Source: an uncultured Muribaculaceae bacterium (GTDB lineage: Bacteria; Bacteroidota; Bacteroidia; Bacteroidales; Muribaculaceae). Taken from it: a DNA stretch of 64,000 nt. A program made the position numbers and the translations under genes. Under the pieces are notes generated by a model that saw nothing but the letters and a program-made list of their open reading frames with translations, did no database searches and was not told the DNA's origin. This document shows positions 41,266-51,850 of this stretch, piece after piece. How positions within the stretch are numbered: the first letter of the stretch is position 1; the number at the start of each line of letters is the position of its first letter. The stretch spans positions 7,206 through 71,205 of the forward strand of contig CAJTKG010000012.1 in NCBI GenBank assembly GCA_910576935.1. The letters are read 5' to 3'.

Positions 41266-43035
41266 ATGAAAAGCGAACTCATCGTAGACGTTCAGCCGAG
41301 CGAGGTTTCGATAGCCTTGCTTGAAGACTCGCGACTGGTGTCTCTGCAGAAAGAGGCACGCAACATCGCGTATGCCGTCGGCGACATCTATCTGGCCAAG
41401 GTAAAAAAGCTTATGCCGGGCCTCAATGCCGCCTTTGTCAATGTCGGTTATGAAAAGGATGCTTTCCTCCACTACCTCGATCTCGGGTCACACTTCGCCA
41501 CCTACAGCGATTTTGTCAAGCAACTGCTTGACGACCGTCAGAAGCAGCCCGTGCTCGAGAAAATGAAAATACGCCCCGATATCGACAAACACGGTTCGAT
41601 TGTCGATCTTCTCGAATCGGGGCGCGAACTGCTCGTTCAGATCGTCAAAGAACCCATATCGTCGAAAGGTCCGCGACTGACGACAGAGATCACATTTACC
41701 GGCCGATTTATCGTGCTGATACCTTTCAGCGACAAGATCTCGATATCACAGAAGATAAAATCGACAGAAGAGAAGGTCAGACTGCGCCGCCTCATCGAGA
41801 GCATCAAGCCGAAAAATTTCGGTGTCATCGTGCGTACGTCGGCCGAGGGCAAAGGCGCCGCCGAGCTCAACAACGAGCTGAAGACACTGCTCGGTTGCTG
41901 GAACAACGCCCTGCTCAAGGCGCAGAAAGCTCCCGTGCCGTCGCTCATATTCGAAGAAGAGAGCCGTATAGTCGGTATGCTTCGCGATGTCTTCAGCCCG
42001 TCGTTCGAGAGCATCCATGTCAATGACGCCGATATCTTCGCCCAGATTGACAAATACGTCTCGCTTATCGCCCCCGAACGCAAGGATATCGTCAAACTCT
42101 ATGACAAGGACCTTCCTATCTTCGACAGCTTCTCGATCACACGCCAGATAAAATCGTCGTTTGGCAAGACAGTGTCATTCAAGTCGGGCGCATATATAAT
42201 CATCGAGCACACCGAAGCACTGCACGTCATCGACGTCAACTCGGGCAACCGCGCCAAAGCAACCAACGATCAGGAGAGCAATGCGCTCGAGGTCAACCTT
42301 CGTGCCGCCGACGAGATAGCGCGACAGCTGCGTCTTCGCGACATGGGCGGCATTATCGTCATAGACTTCATCGACATGAACAAGAGCGAGCACCGCCAGC
42401 AACTCTATGATCACATGCGCGAGATAATGGCCAACGACCGTGCGCGCCACAATATCCTGCCGCTAAGTAAATTCGGTCTGATGCAGATAACGCGTCAGCG
42501 TGTGCGTCCGGCGCTTGACATAACTACGACCGAGACGTGTCCGTCGTGTTTCGGCAAGGGCGAGGTGCAGCCGTCGCTGCTTTTTACCGACACCTTGCGC
42601 GAAAAACTCGACTATCTTGTCAACGGTCTCGGAGTCAAGAATTTTGTGATGTATGTGCATCCGTTTGTCGAGGCATATATCAAGCGAGGTCTGTTTAATT
42701 CGCTCTATCGCCGTTGGCGCGGCGAGCTCGGCCGCAGTTTCAAGGTGATGGCCGACGAGTCGCTGGCCTATCTGCAGTATCGTGTGCTTGACAAAGACCG
42801 CAACGAAATCAATCTGCGCGACGAGAAAGACGAAGGTTCATCATCGACGACCAAGCTCAAAAATAAAGAGAAAAACCGCGGGGCTGCGGCTGATGACGAG
42901 ACTACGGCCGAACCTGCCAAGGCAGCCAAGCCTAAAAAACCGCGGCGAAAGTCAAAATCCAAGACTGCCGGCGATAAATCAGATGCGGTATCGACGACAA
43001 CCGCTTTGACCGTAATAGACAAATCAGAGGAATAG
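41266..43035 (+). CDS. rng: Ribonuclease E/G family endoribonuclease
   Basis: The 589-residue protein begins MKSELIVDVQPSEVSIALLE and contains an S1 domain (about 38-120), the 5' sensor/RNase H-like core with HVIDVNSGNRAK and GGIIVIDFIDM (catalytic Asp residues) and the zinc-link TETCPSCFGKGEVQ. The C-terminal tail (about 530-589) is basic, with KK and KPRRKSKSK runs, and probably binds RNA. It processes rRNA ends and degrades mRNA. It lies downstream of HU and the small basic peptide. Confidence 0.94.
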   Translation: MKSELIVDVQPSEVSIALLEDSRLVSLQKEARNIAYAVGDIYLAKVKKLMPGLNAAFVNVGYEKDAFLHYLDLGSHFATYSDFVKQLLDDRQKQPVLEKMKIRPDIDKHGSIVDLLESGRELLVQIVKEPISSKGPRLTTEITFTGRFIVLIPFSDKISISQKIKSTEEKVRLRRLIESIKPKNFGVIVRTSAEGKGAAELNNELKTLLGCWNNALLKAQKAPVPSLIFEEESRIVGMLRDVFSPSFESIHVNDADIFAQIDKYVSLIAPERKDIVKLYDKDLPIFDSFSITRQIKSSFGKTVSFKSGAYIIIEHTEALHVIDVNSGNRAKATNDQESNALEVNLRAADEIARQLRLRDMGGIIVIDFIDMNKSEHRQQLYDHMREIMANDRARHNILPLSKFGLMQITRQRVRPALDITTTETCPSCFGKGEVQPSLLFTDTLREKLDYLVNGLGVKNFVMYVHPFVEAYIKRGLFNSLYRRWRGELGRSFKVMADESLAYLQYRVLDKDRNEINLRDEKDEGSSSTTKLKNKEKNRGAAADDETTAEPAKAAKPKKPRRKSKSKTAGDKSDAVSTTTALTVIDKSEE

Positions 43036-43064
43036 CATCGGGCAACAATCCCGACAAAGACAAG

Positions 43065-43098
43065 CGAGGCTGTATTACCTGAAAGTAATGCGGCCTCG
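43065..43098 (+). terminator. Terminator after rng
   Basis: A 14-base-pair stem (43065-43078 with 43085-43098, two G-T pairs) with a six-base loop is followed by TGTTTATTTG. Confidence 0.7.
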
Positions 43099-43197
43099 TG
43101 TTTATTTGTGCGTTTGATTTAATCTTATATACTTCCGCTATTATGTTTCGTCGAATTTTTTTCGTATATTCGCATTGTGTTTCAATATGATATTGCT

Positions 43198-45495
43198 ATG
43201 AATCGTAAGTTTATAATATCTTCAATATTAGCGCTTTCAAGCGCTGCAGCTATGACAGTTGTCGCGGAAAACAAGATAACGGAAATAGAAAAGGACGGCT
43301 TTGTTCTTGTCAGGCAGAGTGAAGGTCCCGATCTGGGCTACAGCCGTGAGTCGGGTATCAGAATTATAAAGCGTGACGGTTACGCTTTCAAAAGCTATGA
43401 CGGCCGGGACACTCTTCTGCCGTATGAAGACTGGCGCCTCGACGCCCGTACTCGGGCTGCCGATCTGGCGTCGAGGATGTCGATCGATGAGATTGCGGGT
43501 TTGATGCTCTACAGCCCTCAGAACAAGCTTCCTATGCCTAATGATACTTACGATGGTAAAAGCTTTGCGGAAAGCGGCCGAAAAGCCTGGGAGCTCAGTG
43601 ACGGACAGCTCAAATTTCTGACTGAAGACAATGTGCGTCACGTGTTGGTGTCGACAGTCGAGAGTGCCGCTACAGCAGCGCGTTGGAATAATAGGGTGCA
43701 GGCCCTTGTCGAGGGACGCACACATGGTATTCCGGCCAATAATTCGTCAGACCCGCGTCACTCGGCCTTCAAAGATGCCGAATTCTCGCCCGGTTCGTCG
43801 GGCCAATTGTCGTTATGGAGCAATCTGATGGGTCTCGCCGCTACGTTTGACCCGCAGACTGCCTATGAGTTCGGACGCATTGCCGCGGCCGAATACCGTG
43901 CTATGGGCATAGCTACGGCACTTTCACCTCAGGCCGACTTAGGCACAGATCCACGATGGTATCGCTACAATGCGACGTTCGGGAATGATCCGACTCTTGC
44001 GGCAGATCTCGTGAGAGCCTATTGCGACGGTTTTCAGTCGTCGCCATTATCGGCCGATGGCGACTGGGGTCAGGGCAGTGTCAATGCCATGGTAAAACAC
44101 TGGCCTGGCGGCGGTTCGGGCGAGGGTGGACGTGACGCCCACTATGGCAACGGTAAATATGCCGTATATCCCGGCGATTGCTTTGAGACGCTGAAACTGC
44201 CGTTTACACAAGGGGCATTCGCTCTTAAAGGCAAGACGGCCAAGGCTTCGGCAGTGATGCCTTACTATACGATATCATACGACCGTACGTCTGAGAACGT
44301 CGGTAATTCTTTTAATAAGGAGATAATCGACGTGCAGTTGCGAGGCAATGAAGGTTATGACGGGGTGATATGTACCGACTGGGCTATTACCTGGGACCAG
44401 ATAGCTCCGGGAATCCACTCGGGCAAACCTTGGGGTGTCGAGACGCTGACTCCGGCTGAGCGTCACTATAAGGCACTGATGGCCGGAGTCGACCAGTTTG
44501 GCGGCAATAATGATAAGATACCGGTCATAGAGGCATATGAAATGGGAGTAAAGGAACACGGCGAAAAGGCCATGCGTGAGCGCATGGAACGTTCGGCGAC
44601 GCGACTCCTTGTCAATATGTTCCGTCCCGGATTGTTCGAGAATCCTTATGTCGATGTCGACAATACGGTGGCTGTCGTTGGTCAGAGGAAATGGATGCAG
44701 ACAGGCTATGACCAGCAGTTGCGGTCGGTTGTTATGCTTAAAAACAGCGCTACGACGCTTCCGGCCGTCAAAGGTGCTAAAGTTTATGTGCCGCGGCATC
44801 GCAAGCCCGAGATGATAAATTATTGGGGCGGCAAAGAGGCGGAGAGTGTTTACGAGCCTGTCACGTCTCAGATAGCCGGCAGATATTATGAGCCGGCGAA
44901 ACCTGAGGATGCCGATTTTGCCATAGTGTTTATTGATTCGCCTCACAGCAAGGGTATGGGATATGATCGTGAAGATGCCGCCGCCGGTGGCACGGGATAT
45001 ATTCCTATCTCATTGCAGTACAGGCCCTACACGGCTGTGGCTGCACGTCGGAAGAGTATCGCCACGGATGCCGGCGAACCTATTGCTGACCGTAATTACT
45101 ATAATAAGACGGCTTACTGCTGGAATGAGTGTGACCTCGACCTCGTCGAGGAAACCCGGCGGCTCATGGGCGACCGCCCGGTTGTTGTGGTTGTCGATAT
45201 GAGCAATCCAACTGTTATGAGCGAGATAGAACCATTGGCTGATGCTTTACTCGTAGGCTTCAATGTGCAGACACAGGCTTTCCTTGATCTCATTTTCGGC
45301 GAAAAAGAGCCATCGGGCCTTTTACCATTTGAGATGCCGGCGAGCATGGAGGCCATAGAACAGCATTGTGAAGATAAACCTCATGATATCAAGCCATATG
45401 TCGATTCAGACGGCAACGTCTACGACTTCGGCTATGGCCTCGGATTCAAAGGACGCATTTCTGACCGGCGTACCCTGAAATACTGTGGCCGATAG
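43198..45495 (+). CDS. Glycoside hydrolase family 3
   Basis: The 765-residue protein has a signal peptide (MNRKFIISSILALSSAAAM, cleaved after Ala) and a GH3 (beta/alpha)8 domain (about 60-470) with the KHWPGGGSGEGGRDAH motif and the nucleophile Asp in GVICTDWAITWDQ, then an alpha/beta sandwich (about 490-755) with ALLVGFNVQTQAFLDLIFGE and LLPFEMP. The family removes beta-linked glucose, xylose or N-acetylglucosamine residues from glycans. No SusC/D pair is nearby, so the substrate is open. The start is chosen at 43198, after the in-frame upstream start at 43177. Its TAG directly abuts the stop of the convergent TIR gene. Confidence 0.9.
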   Translation: MNRKFIISSILALSSAAAMTVVAENKITEIEKDGFVLVRQSEGPDLGYSRESGIRIIKRDGYAFKSYDGRDTLLPYEDWRLDARTRAADLASRMSIDEIAGLMLYSPQNKLPMPNDTYDGKSFAESGRKAWELSDGQLKFLTEDNVRHVLVSTVESAATAARWNNRVQALVEGRTHGIPANNSSDPRHSAFKDAEFSPGSSGQLSLWSNLMGLAATFDPQTAYEFGRIAAAEYRAMGIATALSPQADLGTDPRWYRYNATFGNDPTLAADLVRAYCDGFQSSPLSADGDWGQGSVNAMVKHWPGGGSGEGGRDAHYGNGKYAVYPGDCFETLKLPFTQGAFALKGKTAKASAVMPYYTISYDRTSENVGNSFNKEIIDVQLRGNEGYDGVICTDWAITWDQIAPGIHSGKPWGVETLTPAERHYKALMAGVDQFGGNNDKIPVIEAYEMGVKEHGEKAMRERMERSATRLLVNMFRPGLFENPYVDVDNTVAVVGQRKWMQTGYDQQLRSVVMLKNSATTLPAVKGAKVYVPRHRKPEMINYWGGKEAESVYEPVTSQIAGRYYEPAKPEDADFAIVFIDSPHSKGMGYDREDAAAGGTGYIPISLQYRPYTAVAARRKSIATDAGEPIADRNYYNKTAYCWNECDLDLVEETRRLMGDRPVVVVVDMSNPTVMSEIEPLADALLVGFNVQTQAFLDLIFGEKEPSGLLPFEMPASMEAIEQHCEDKPHDIKPYVDSDGNVYDFGYGLGFKGRISDRRTLKYCGR

Positions 45496-48453
45496 TCAAT
45501 CGTCATCATTGTCAGAGTCGAACAGCAGGCTCTTGGGTATGTTGTGGGAGTGGTAATGCGGCAGGTCTGTTTCGATGTCGTGCGATTTTAGAAACTCGAC
45601 CCCTTTGTTGAGGTATTCGGCTATCAATGCCGGTTCGTTGTCGAGGCTGGCGGTGGTCAGTCTGCGCGCGTTCTCGAAATAGCTACAACTCTCGTCGATA
45701 ATGCATTCGGCGTATGAGAGCCATCGTGGGGCGTCGGGGTAGAGAGTTCTATAGTATGCAAAGACCGATTTGCATCGAGAAGCCGGATGATGCGGCTCCG
45801 AGGCATTTGATATATAGTCTTCGACAGTCTCGAGCCATCCGTGAAGTGCGGATGAAAGATAAATGACGGCCCGTGTCACACTCATGTTGACGCTTACGGC
45901 TTTGACGGGAGAGAAAACGGGCGCAATGTCGCTTATCGCAAATGGTTCGAGCCGGGGCTTTTCGGTTCCTGCAACCGGTGTGATGGCTGAATATTCGCGC
46001 TCGAATTCTTTATAAAAAGAATAATAATAGACGTCACAGAATCTCGACCGCTCTTCTCCGCAGTCGATAAGTTTTTGTATCACGGTCAGGCTTTTGTCTT
46101 TGTTGAACAGTTCTCTCATTGTTTCGACGAGATAATCGAAGATAAGGTCGTCACCTTTGAGTTGGGTTGCCAGAGCGTAGAACAGTTTAAGGTCATTAAA
46201 TGAAATGTCATTGTCTGTGGCTGCTTTCAGAGGGTTGAAATCGAAAAGGTCGGGTAAAATCGGGCGCAGCCGTCTGAGATACCCGACATGAAATTCTTCG
46301 GTGCTGTCGGCTTTGCCGAGCAGTTCTTTTGATAATTTGAGAATCATGTCAGGCTTGGCCGATTTGATTGTAACGCCGTCGTCACCGGTCTCTGTGGCTT
46401 TGATCACTCCCCGTTTTATATAATCGAACAATGTGTTGAATAATGTGAAGTGATAGCCGCCGATTTCACATGCGGCATTATAACAGGTGCAGATGTAAGG
46501 GAGTAATTTCTCATTGCCGTATGATGTATTGTCGATTACGAATTTAAAGGCTTCTTTGTCGGTAAGATAGTCTCTCGCCGTAACGGCAATGTTATTATCG
46601 ATCGCGAAATCGGCCCATTCACGCAACTTGGCGGTGTTATTATATGACCTGTAATAAAACAGCACTTCGCAAAGCGCATCATGCACTTTCATGCGTGCGG
46701 CTTTTTCGAAAATATATATGGCTCCGCCCGGATTGATGTATGGCGATCCGTCGCAGAGCATAAGTTTGCCGTAGCAATACGTCAGGTAAGGATCGTTGCA
46801 TTCGGCTCCCATTTTTATGTATTCAAAAGTTTCGGGACACTTTTCCAACGAGGTGAACGCGGTGTCGTCTTTGCCGGTCTTCTCTTTGACGATTATGCAG
46901 AGCAAAGCGTTGATGGCGTCGATACTTTGATTGACGGCACATGTGGCCAATGCCTTTTTGAGGCGTGTGAGCGCTGTGCTGTCGGGCAGATAATCATAGT
47001 CGAGATATAGGTTTGCCATGTATTCGGCGTTGATGCCGTAATTATCGTAGCAGGTTTCGTAATTCTCCCACGCAGTGGCAAAATCTTTTTCTTCTTCGGC
47101 ATACCGGCCCAACAGCAATGTCGACAAAGAGTCTCTTTCTCTTTTCCCGCGTGTGGCTGTCTGTCGGGCTTCTTTATATCGCTTGCTTTCATAGTAGCGC
47201 AACGACAGAATGCCATATGCGTCTTTGTCTTTTCTGGCGATCGCCGTCGACAGCAGCCGTTCGATTTGGTCTGACGATTCGGGTGACTTTTCAGCCAGAA
47301 GACGGGCCATGAAAGTATAGCCTTCGGCTATGCCTTGCGCCATTAATGATTCGGCATATGTTTCAGCACCGGTTTTATTTTCGTGATATAAGATTAGGAA
47401 CAATCGCTTGTAACAGCGTCGATCGCCTTTTTCGATGCCTTCGCTATAAATATATTTTATTTCGTTCAGATTCCTGTTTTCTTTGTCGTCGGCCATAAAT
47501 TCCATTGTTTGGCCAAGATAGCTGTATGCCGGTGTAAAACCTTTCTCGACAGCTTTTTTGAAATAATGCAGGGCCAGTTTGTTATTCTGTCTGACGCCCA
47601 GTCCCCAGCCGTAGCATCTGCCCATCAGCATAAAAGCCGCGGGGTGGGGATTGTTGTTAAGTGCGCGCTTCAGATAGCTGACGGCTGCTTCTCTATCGCC
47701 GCTGAGTTCGTAATAAAGAATATGCATCAGAAGAAGAGCGTCTTTGTCGCCTGTCTGTTCCAGATCCTTTACCTTGTTCCAGAATTCATCGTTGCCGTGC
47801 GCCATGCTGTGTCCGTTGTTGACTAAGATTTCATATAGGCGGTCGCGGGCGATGTCGTTGCCGTTTTTGATTGAGTTGAGATAAGGCATCAATGCCGAGG
47901 CATAGTCGCCGTCGAGCCGATAGACTTCGGCTTCCTCGAAGTCGGGGTCGAAGACGTCGGCCTTGTCGTCGGTTATTGAAAGATCAAATACTGACGGCTG
48001 CGTATCGGGCGCGACGACCGGAGCAATGCGAAATTTTATGAGCTCGTCGATCGAGGCATTGAGCAGAGACTGAGTGTCTATTGATGAAAACTGGTGCTGA
48101 CCGATGATGGCTTTGATAATCTCCGGCGTGTCAGCCGAGAAGCCGGTAAACATACGGTCGAAATTAACGGGAATTATGTGGCGCTCACATTTGAAGGCGC
48201 ATTCTATCTCGCGCCTGACCCAGTCGTTGGCGTCGCTACACCGGTCGAGAGCACCGGGTGTCATGATGAATATAAATACCGGAGCCGATTTTATGGCGTT
48301 GAGTATTACATGATTAAACTGACCGTCTTTGAGTTCGTCATAGTCGAGGAACACCCTGCCGCGATAACCGCGCTTTTCGAGTTCGGCTTTGAGGATTCTG
48401 GCATAGTGTGCGCCTCCTTCCCGGCGATAGCTTATAAATATGTCGTAGTTCAT
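45496..48453 (-). CDS. Large TIR domain and Sel1/TPR-repeat protein
   Basis: The 985-residue protein begins MNYDIFISYRREGGAHYARI, a TIR first strand, followed by VFLDYDELKDGQF and the helix DWVRREIECAF that holds the putative catalytic Glu (TIR about 1-140). From about 175 to 900 it is almost entirely helical repeats, with clear Sel1 units such as FMLMGRCYGWGLGVRQNNKL followed by LALHYFKKAVEKGFTPA. It has no signal peptide. It is AT-richer than its neighbours. The TIR segment is paralogous to that of the shorter protein at 30569-31627. Possible roles are NADase-based immunity, with the repeat arm as sensor or scaffold, or a non-immune role; no effector or partner gene is adjacent. Confidence 0.85.
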   Translation of the reverse strand: MNYDIFISYRREGGAHYARILKAELEKRGYRGRVFLDYDELKDGQFNHVILNAIKSAPVFIFIMTPGALDRCSDANDWVRREIECAFKCERHIIPVNFDRMFTGFSADTPEIIKAIIGQHQFSSIDTQSLLNASIDELIKFRIAPVVAPDTQPSVFDLSITDDKADVFDPDFEEAEVYRLDGDYASALMPYLNSIKNGNDIARDRLYEILVNNGHSMAHGNDEFWNKVKDLEQTGDKDALLLMHILYYELSGDREAAVSYLKRALNNNPHPAAFMLMGRCYGWGLGVRQNNKLALHYFKKAVEKGFTPAYSYLGQTMEFMADDKENRNLNEIKYIYSEGIEKGDRRCYKRLFLILYHENKTGAETYAESLMAQGIAEGYTFMARLLAEKSPESSDQIERLLSTAIARKDKDAYGILSLRYYESKRYKEARQTATRGKRERDSLSTLLLGRYAEEEKDFATAWENYETCYDNYGINAEYMANLYLDYDYLPDSTALTRLKKALATCAVNQSIDAINALLCIIVKEKTGKDDTAFTSLEKCPETFEYIKMGAECNDPYLTYCYGKLMLCDGSPYINPGGAIYIFEKAARMKVHDALCEVLFYYRSYNNTAKLREWADFAIDNNIAVTARDYLTDKEAFKFVIDNTSYGNEKLLPYICTCYNAACEIGGYHFTLFNTLFDYIKRGVIKATETGDDGVTIKSAKPDMILKLSKELLGKADSTEEFHVGYLRRLRPILPDLFDFNPLKAATDNDISFNDLKLFYALATQLKGDDLIFDYLVETMRELFNKDKSLTVIQKLIDCGEERSRFCDVYYYSFYKEFEREYSAITPVAGTEKPRLEPFAISDIAPVFSPVKAVSVNMSVTRAVIYLSSALHGWLETVEDYISNASEPHHPASRCKSVFAYYRTLYPDAPRWLSYAECIIDESCSYFENARRLTTASLDNEPALIAEYLNKGVEFLKSHDIETDLPHYHSHNIPKSLLFDSDNDDD

Positions 48454-48497
48454 ATGGCTGATTTCAGGGCGTTGTCATGGATGGGTCATCATACTTA

Positions 48498-48505
48498 CAA
48501 AGTTA
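48498..48505 (-). promoter_or_regulatory. -7 box of the large TIR gene
   Basis: TAACTTTG on the minus strand, 45 bases upstream of the start at 48453. No TTTG is seen at the -33 distance. Confidence 0.5.
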
Positions 48506-48572
48506 GCGGATTATTTTATATAATAACCGATAGTGAGATATTTATCCTAAATATTGTAGGTTGATACAAGAA

Positions 48573-48609
48573 AAACCGGGCCGTGTTGTCAGATGGCACG
48601 GCTCGGTTT
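48573..48609 (-). terminator. Terminator after pgi
   Basis: A 13-base-pair stem with one G-T pair (48573-48585 with 48597-48609) is followed on the minus strand by a T-run (TTTTTCTTG). It closes the lysS-pgi unit. Confidence 0.8.
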
Positions 48610-48661
48610 ATGATAAGACCGTTATGATGTCGGTTGGGCGTGGTGTGTGCCCTGACCGATG

Positions 48662-49990
48662 TCAGAGGCGTTTTTTGATGGCTTCGGTTTCTTTTTCGTA
48701 GCCGGGTTTTTCGAGAAGGGCAAACATGTTGCGTTTGTAGGCTTCGACGCCGGGCTGGTTGAAAGGATTGATGCCGAGGATGTAACCGCTGATGCCGCAG
48801 GCGGCTTCAAAGAAGTAGATTAGCTGGCCGAGGTAGCGTTCGGTTAGGGCGGGCACGGTGACGTGGATATTGGGCACACCACCGTCGACGTGTGCTATGA
48901 CAGTGCCGAGTTCGGCCATCTTGTTGACCTCGTCGACGCGTTTGCCGGCCAGATAGTTCAGGCCGTCGAGGTTGGCTTCGTCGCTGCCGATGACAACTTT
49001 ATGTTTCTGGTCGATGACAGAGATGACGGTCTCGAAGATCGTGCGTTCGCCGTCCTGAATCCACTGTCCCATAGAGTGAAGGTCGGTAGAGTTGTCGACG
49101 GCCGAGGGGTAGATACCTTTATGGTCTTTGCCTTCGCTTTCGCCGTAGAGCTGTTTCCACCATTCGCCGAAGAAGTGGAGTTTCGGGTTGTAGTTGACGA
49201 GAATCTCGGTTTTTTTGCCTGCGCGGTAGAGCGCGTTGCGGGTCATGGCGTAGAACTTTGCATCGGTGTTCGCGCCGGTGAGTGTTTCTTTTTCAAATTC
49301 GGCGGCACCGGCGACGAGTGCGTGTATGTCGAATCCGGCGACGGCGATGGGGAGTAGGCCGACGGGTGTGAGAACCGAGAATCGTCCGCCGACGTTGTCG
49401 GGGATGACGAAAGTCTTGTAGCCTTCCTGGGTGGCGAGACTGCGGAGGGCGCCGCGGTGTTCGTCGGTTATGGCGACGATGCGTTTTGAGGCTTCTTCGC
49501 GTCCCATTTGGTTTTCGAGTTGTTCTTTGAGCAGACGGAAAGCTATCGCAGGCTCGGTCGTTGTGCCCGATTTAGAGATGACGATGATGCCGAATTTCTT
49601 GTCTTTGAGGTAGTCTTGAAGCTCGTAGAGATAGTCTTCGCCGATGTTCTGTCCGGCAAAGAGCACCTTGGGTGTGGTGCTGCGGTAGGCGGCGAAAGAG
49701 TCTGAGAGGGCCTCGATGACGGCTTTTGCACCGAGGTAGCTGCCGCCGATACCGATGACGACTATGGTGTCGCAGGTGTTGCGCAGCGATGCCGCCGTGG
49801 CGTTGATGTCGTCAAGCGATTGGGCTGTGATTGATGTCGGGAGCTTGACCCAGCCGAGGAAGTCGTTGCCGAGACCTGTGCCGTCGAGGAGTTTCTTGAG
49901 ACCGTCGTTGGCTTCGGGAGCGAGGGCGTCGATAGCGGCGCGGTCGACTGTACCCGATACGTTTTTAATACTTACTTGAATCTGTTCCAT
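48662..49990 (-). CDS. pgi: Glucose-6-phosphate isomerase
   Basis: The 442-residue protein interconverts glucose 6-phosphate and fructose 6-phosphate. Visible motifs are [37 protein letters not shown], the [19 protein letters not shown] segment and a catalytic Glu in [10 protein letters not shown]. The length matches the shorter bacterial form. It lies 57 bases after lysS on the same strand and is followed by a strong terminator. Confidence 0.96.
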   Translation of the reverse strand: MEQIQVSIKNVSGTVDRAAIDALAPEANDGLKKLLDGTGLGNDFLGWVKLPTSITAQSLDDINATAASLRNTCDTIVVIGIGGSYLGAKAVIEALSDSFAAYRSTTPKVLFAGQNIGEDYLYELQDYLKDKKFGIIVISKSGTTTEPAIAFRLLKEQLENQMGREEASKRIVAITDEHRGALRSLATQEGYKTFVIPDNVGGRFSVLTPVGLLPIAVAGFDIHALVAGAAEFEKETLTGANTDAKFYAMTRNALYRAGKKTEILVNYNPKLHFFGEWWKQLYGESEGKDHKGIYPSAVDNSTDLHSMGQWIQDGERTIFETVISVIDQKHKVVIGSDEANLDGLNYLAGKRVDEVNKMAELGTVIAHVDGGVPNIHVTVPALTERYLGQLIYFFEAACGISGYILGINPFNQPGVEAYKRNMFALLEKPGYEKETEAIKKRL

Positions 49991-50047
49991 GTAGCTATTG
50001 TAATTTTAATCATTTGTTGTGATTAAACAAAAAATCGAGTGATAAAG

Positions 50048-51778
50048 TTAACGCTGCGCTGCGGCGATCCACGCGTTTACATCGTCGACAGTCGGGTTTT
50101 TAAGTTCGAGCTTATATTTCTTGTTGATGCCGCAGAGGTCCTGATGTAGTTTTCCGGCCGATGCTGCGGCGAGGTCGGCTATTGTGAGAATGCCGGCCTT
50201 GTAGAGCGGGGCGGCCCATTCTTCGGCGACGCCGACTTCGGCGAATGCCTGTGCGTTGTCGCGTTTCTCGACCTTCTCGGGGCGCATCTGTGGGAAGAGC
50301 AATACGTCCTGTATCGTTGTCTTGCCGGTCATGAGCATGACGAGACGGTCCATGCCTATGCCCATGCCTGATGTCGGGGGCATGCCGTATTCGAGGGCGC
50401 GGATGAAGTCGTGGTCGATGATCATGGCTTCGTCGTCGCCTTTCTCGCCCAGACGCATCTGCTCGACGAAGCGCTCGTACTGGTCGATCGGGTCGTTGAG
50501 CTCCGAGTAGGCGTTGGCGAGCTCTTTGCCGTTGACCATAAGCTCGAAGCGCTCTGTGAGCTCGGGGTTGCTGCGGTGGCGTTTTGTCAGGGGCGACATC
50601 TCGATGGGATAGTCGGTGATGAAGGTGGGCTGGATGTAGTTGCCCTCGCATTTCTCGCCGAAAATCTCGTCGATGAGTTTGCCTTTGCCGAGCGACGGGT
50701 CGACTTCGATGTCGAGCTTGCGGCAGACTTCGCGCAGGGCGTCTTCGTCCATGCCGGTGATGTCGTAGCCGGTGAATTCTTTGATGGCCTCGGTCATGGT
50801 GACGCGCTTGTAGGGGGCTTTGAAGCTGATGACGTTGTCGCCGACTTTGACTTCGGTTGTGCCGTTGACGTCGAGGCATATTTTTTCGAGCATGCGCTCG
50901 GTGAAGTCCATCATCCAGTTGTAGTCTTTGTATGAAACGTAGATTTCCATACATGTAAACTCGGGGTTGTGGGTGCGGTCCATGCCTTCGTTGCGGAAGT
51001 TTTTCGAGAACTCGTAGACGCCTTCGAAGCCGCCGACGATGAGACGTTTGAGATAAAGCTCGTCGGCTATGCGGAGGTAGAGGGGTATGTCGAGGGCATT
51101 GTGGTGGGTTATGAACGGGCGCGCCGATGCTCCGCCGGGTATTGACTGTAGTATCGGGGTCTCGACTTCGATGTATCCGGCGTTGTTGAAGAACTCGCGC
51201 ATTGAGTTGTAGACTTTGGTGCGTTTGATGAAGACATCTTTGACACCGTCGTTGACGACGAGGTCGACATAGCGGCGGCGGTAGCGCAGTTCGGGGTCGT
51301 CGAAGGCGTCATAGGTGACGCCGTCTTTGACCTTGACGATGGGGAGCGGGCGCAGCGATTTGCCGAGCACGGTGAGTTGCTGTGCGTGAACCGATATCTC
51401 GCCTGTCTGGGTGCGGAAGACATAACCCTTTATGCCGATGAAGTCGCCGATGTCGAGCAGTTTCTTGAAGACGACGTTATAGAGGTCTTTGTCGTCGCCG
51501 GGGCATATGTCGTCGCGCGAGATGTAGACCTGTATGCGGCCGCGCGAGTCCTGAAGTTCGATAAACGAGGCTTTGCCCATTATGCGGCGGCTCATTATGC
51601 GGCCGGCGACCGAGACTTCGCGTCGGGGGGCGTCGTCGCTGAACGACGAACGTATTTCGTCGGAGTAGCCTGTGACCGGATATTCGGCTGCGGGGTAAGG
51701 CTCGATGCCCATCTGACGCATGGTGTCGAGACTGTTGCGCCGTATGATTTCTTGTTCGCTGAGTTCTAAGATGTTCAT
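50048..51778 (-). CDS. lysS: Lysyl-tRNA synthetase, class II
   Basis: The 576-residue protein has an N-terminal OB-fold anticodon-binding domain (about 50-165) and the class II core with [20 protein letters not shown] (motif 2) and the C-terminal [12 protein letters not shown] (motif 3). A C-terminal extension of about 70 residues ([20 protein letters not shown], then [13 protein letters not shown]) is present in Bacteroidota LysRS and looks like a helix-hairpin-helix domain. It begins a two-gene unit with pgi under a full-consensus promoter. Confidence 0.96.
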   Translation of the reverse strand: MNILELSEQEIIRRNSLDTMRQMGIEPYPAAEYPVTGYSDEIRSSFSDDAPRREVSVAGRIMSRRIMGKASFIELQDSRGRIQVYISRDDICPGDDKDLYNVVFKKLLDIGDFIGIKGYVFRTQTGEISVHAQQLTVLGKSLRPLPIVKVKDGVTYDAFDDPELRYRRRYVDLVVNDGVKDVFIKRTKVYNSMREFFNNAGYIEVETPILQSIPGGASARPFITHHNALDIPLYLRIADELYLKRLIVGGFEGVYEFSKNFRNEGMDRTHNPEFTCMEIYVSYKDYNWMMDFTERMLEKICLDVNGTTEVKVGDNVISFKAPYKRVTMTEAIKEFTGYDITGMDEDALREVCRKLDIEVDPSLGKGKLIDEIFGEKCEGNYIQPTFITDYPIEMSPLTKRHRSNPELTERFELMVNGKELANAYSELNDPIDQYERFVEQMRLGEKGDDEAMIIDHDFIRALEYGMPPTSGMGIGMDRLVMLMTGKTTIQDVLLFPQMRPEKVEKRDNAQAFAEVGVAEEWAAPLYKAGILTIADLAAASAGKLHQDLCGINKKYKLELKNPTVDDVNAWIAAAQR

Positions 51779-51818
51779 ATATTTGTTATGCGTGTTGTGA
51801 TTCGTTTGAAAAGACTTG

Positions 51819-51850
51819 CAAAGTTAGTCGTTTTTTAGCTGATATGCAAA
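51819..51850 (-). promoter_or_regulatory. Promoter of lysS-pgi
   Basis: On the minus strand, TTTG at 51850-51847, 20 bases, then TAACTTTG at 51826-51819: a full consensus match about 40 bases upstream of the lysS start. Confidence 0.85.

Noticed and set aside
30569..48453. A classical TIR-based defence operon (Thoeris or TIR-STING)
   Set aside because: The TIR genes stand apart, have Sel1/TPR arms instead of SIR2 or STING partners, and no second component lies beside them.
50112..50954. Minus-strand Arg/His-rich ORF of 280 codons inside lysS
   Set aside because: It is another frame of lysS; the lysS frame carries clear class II motifs.
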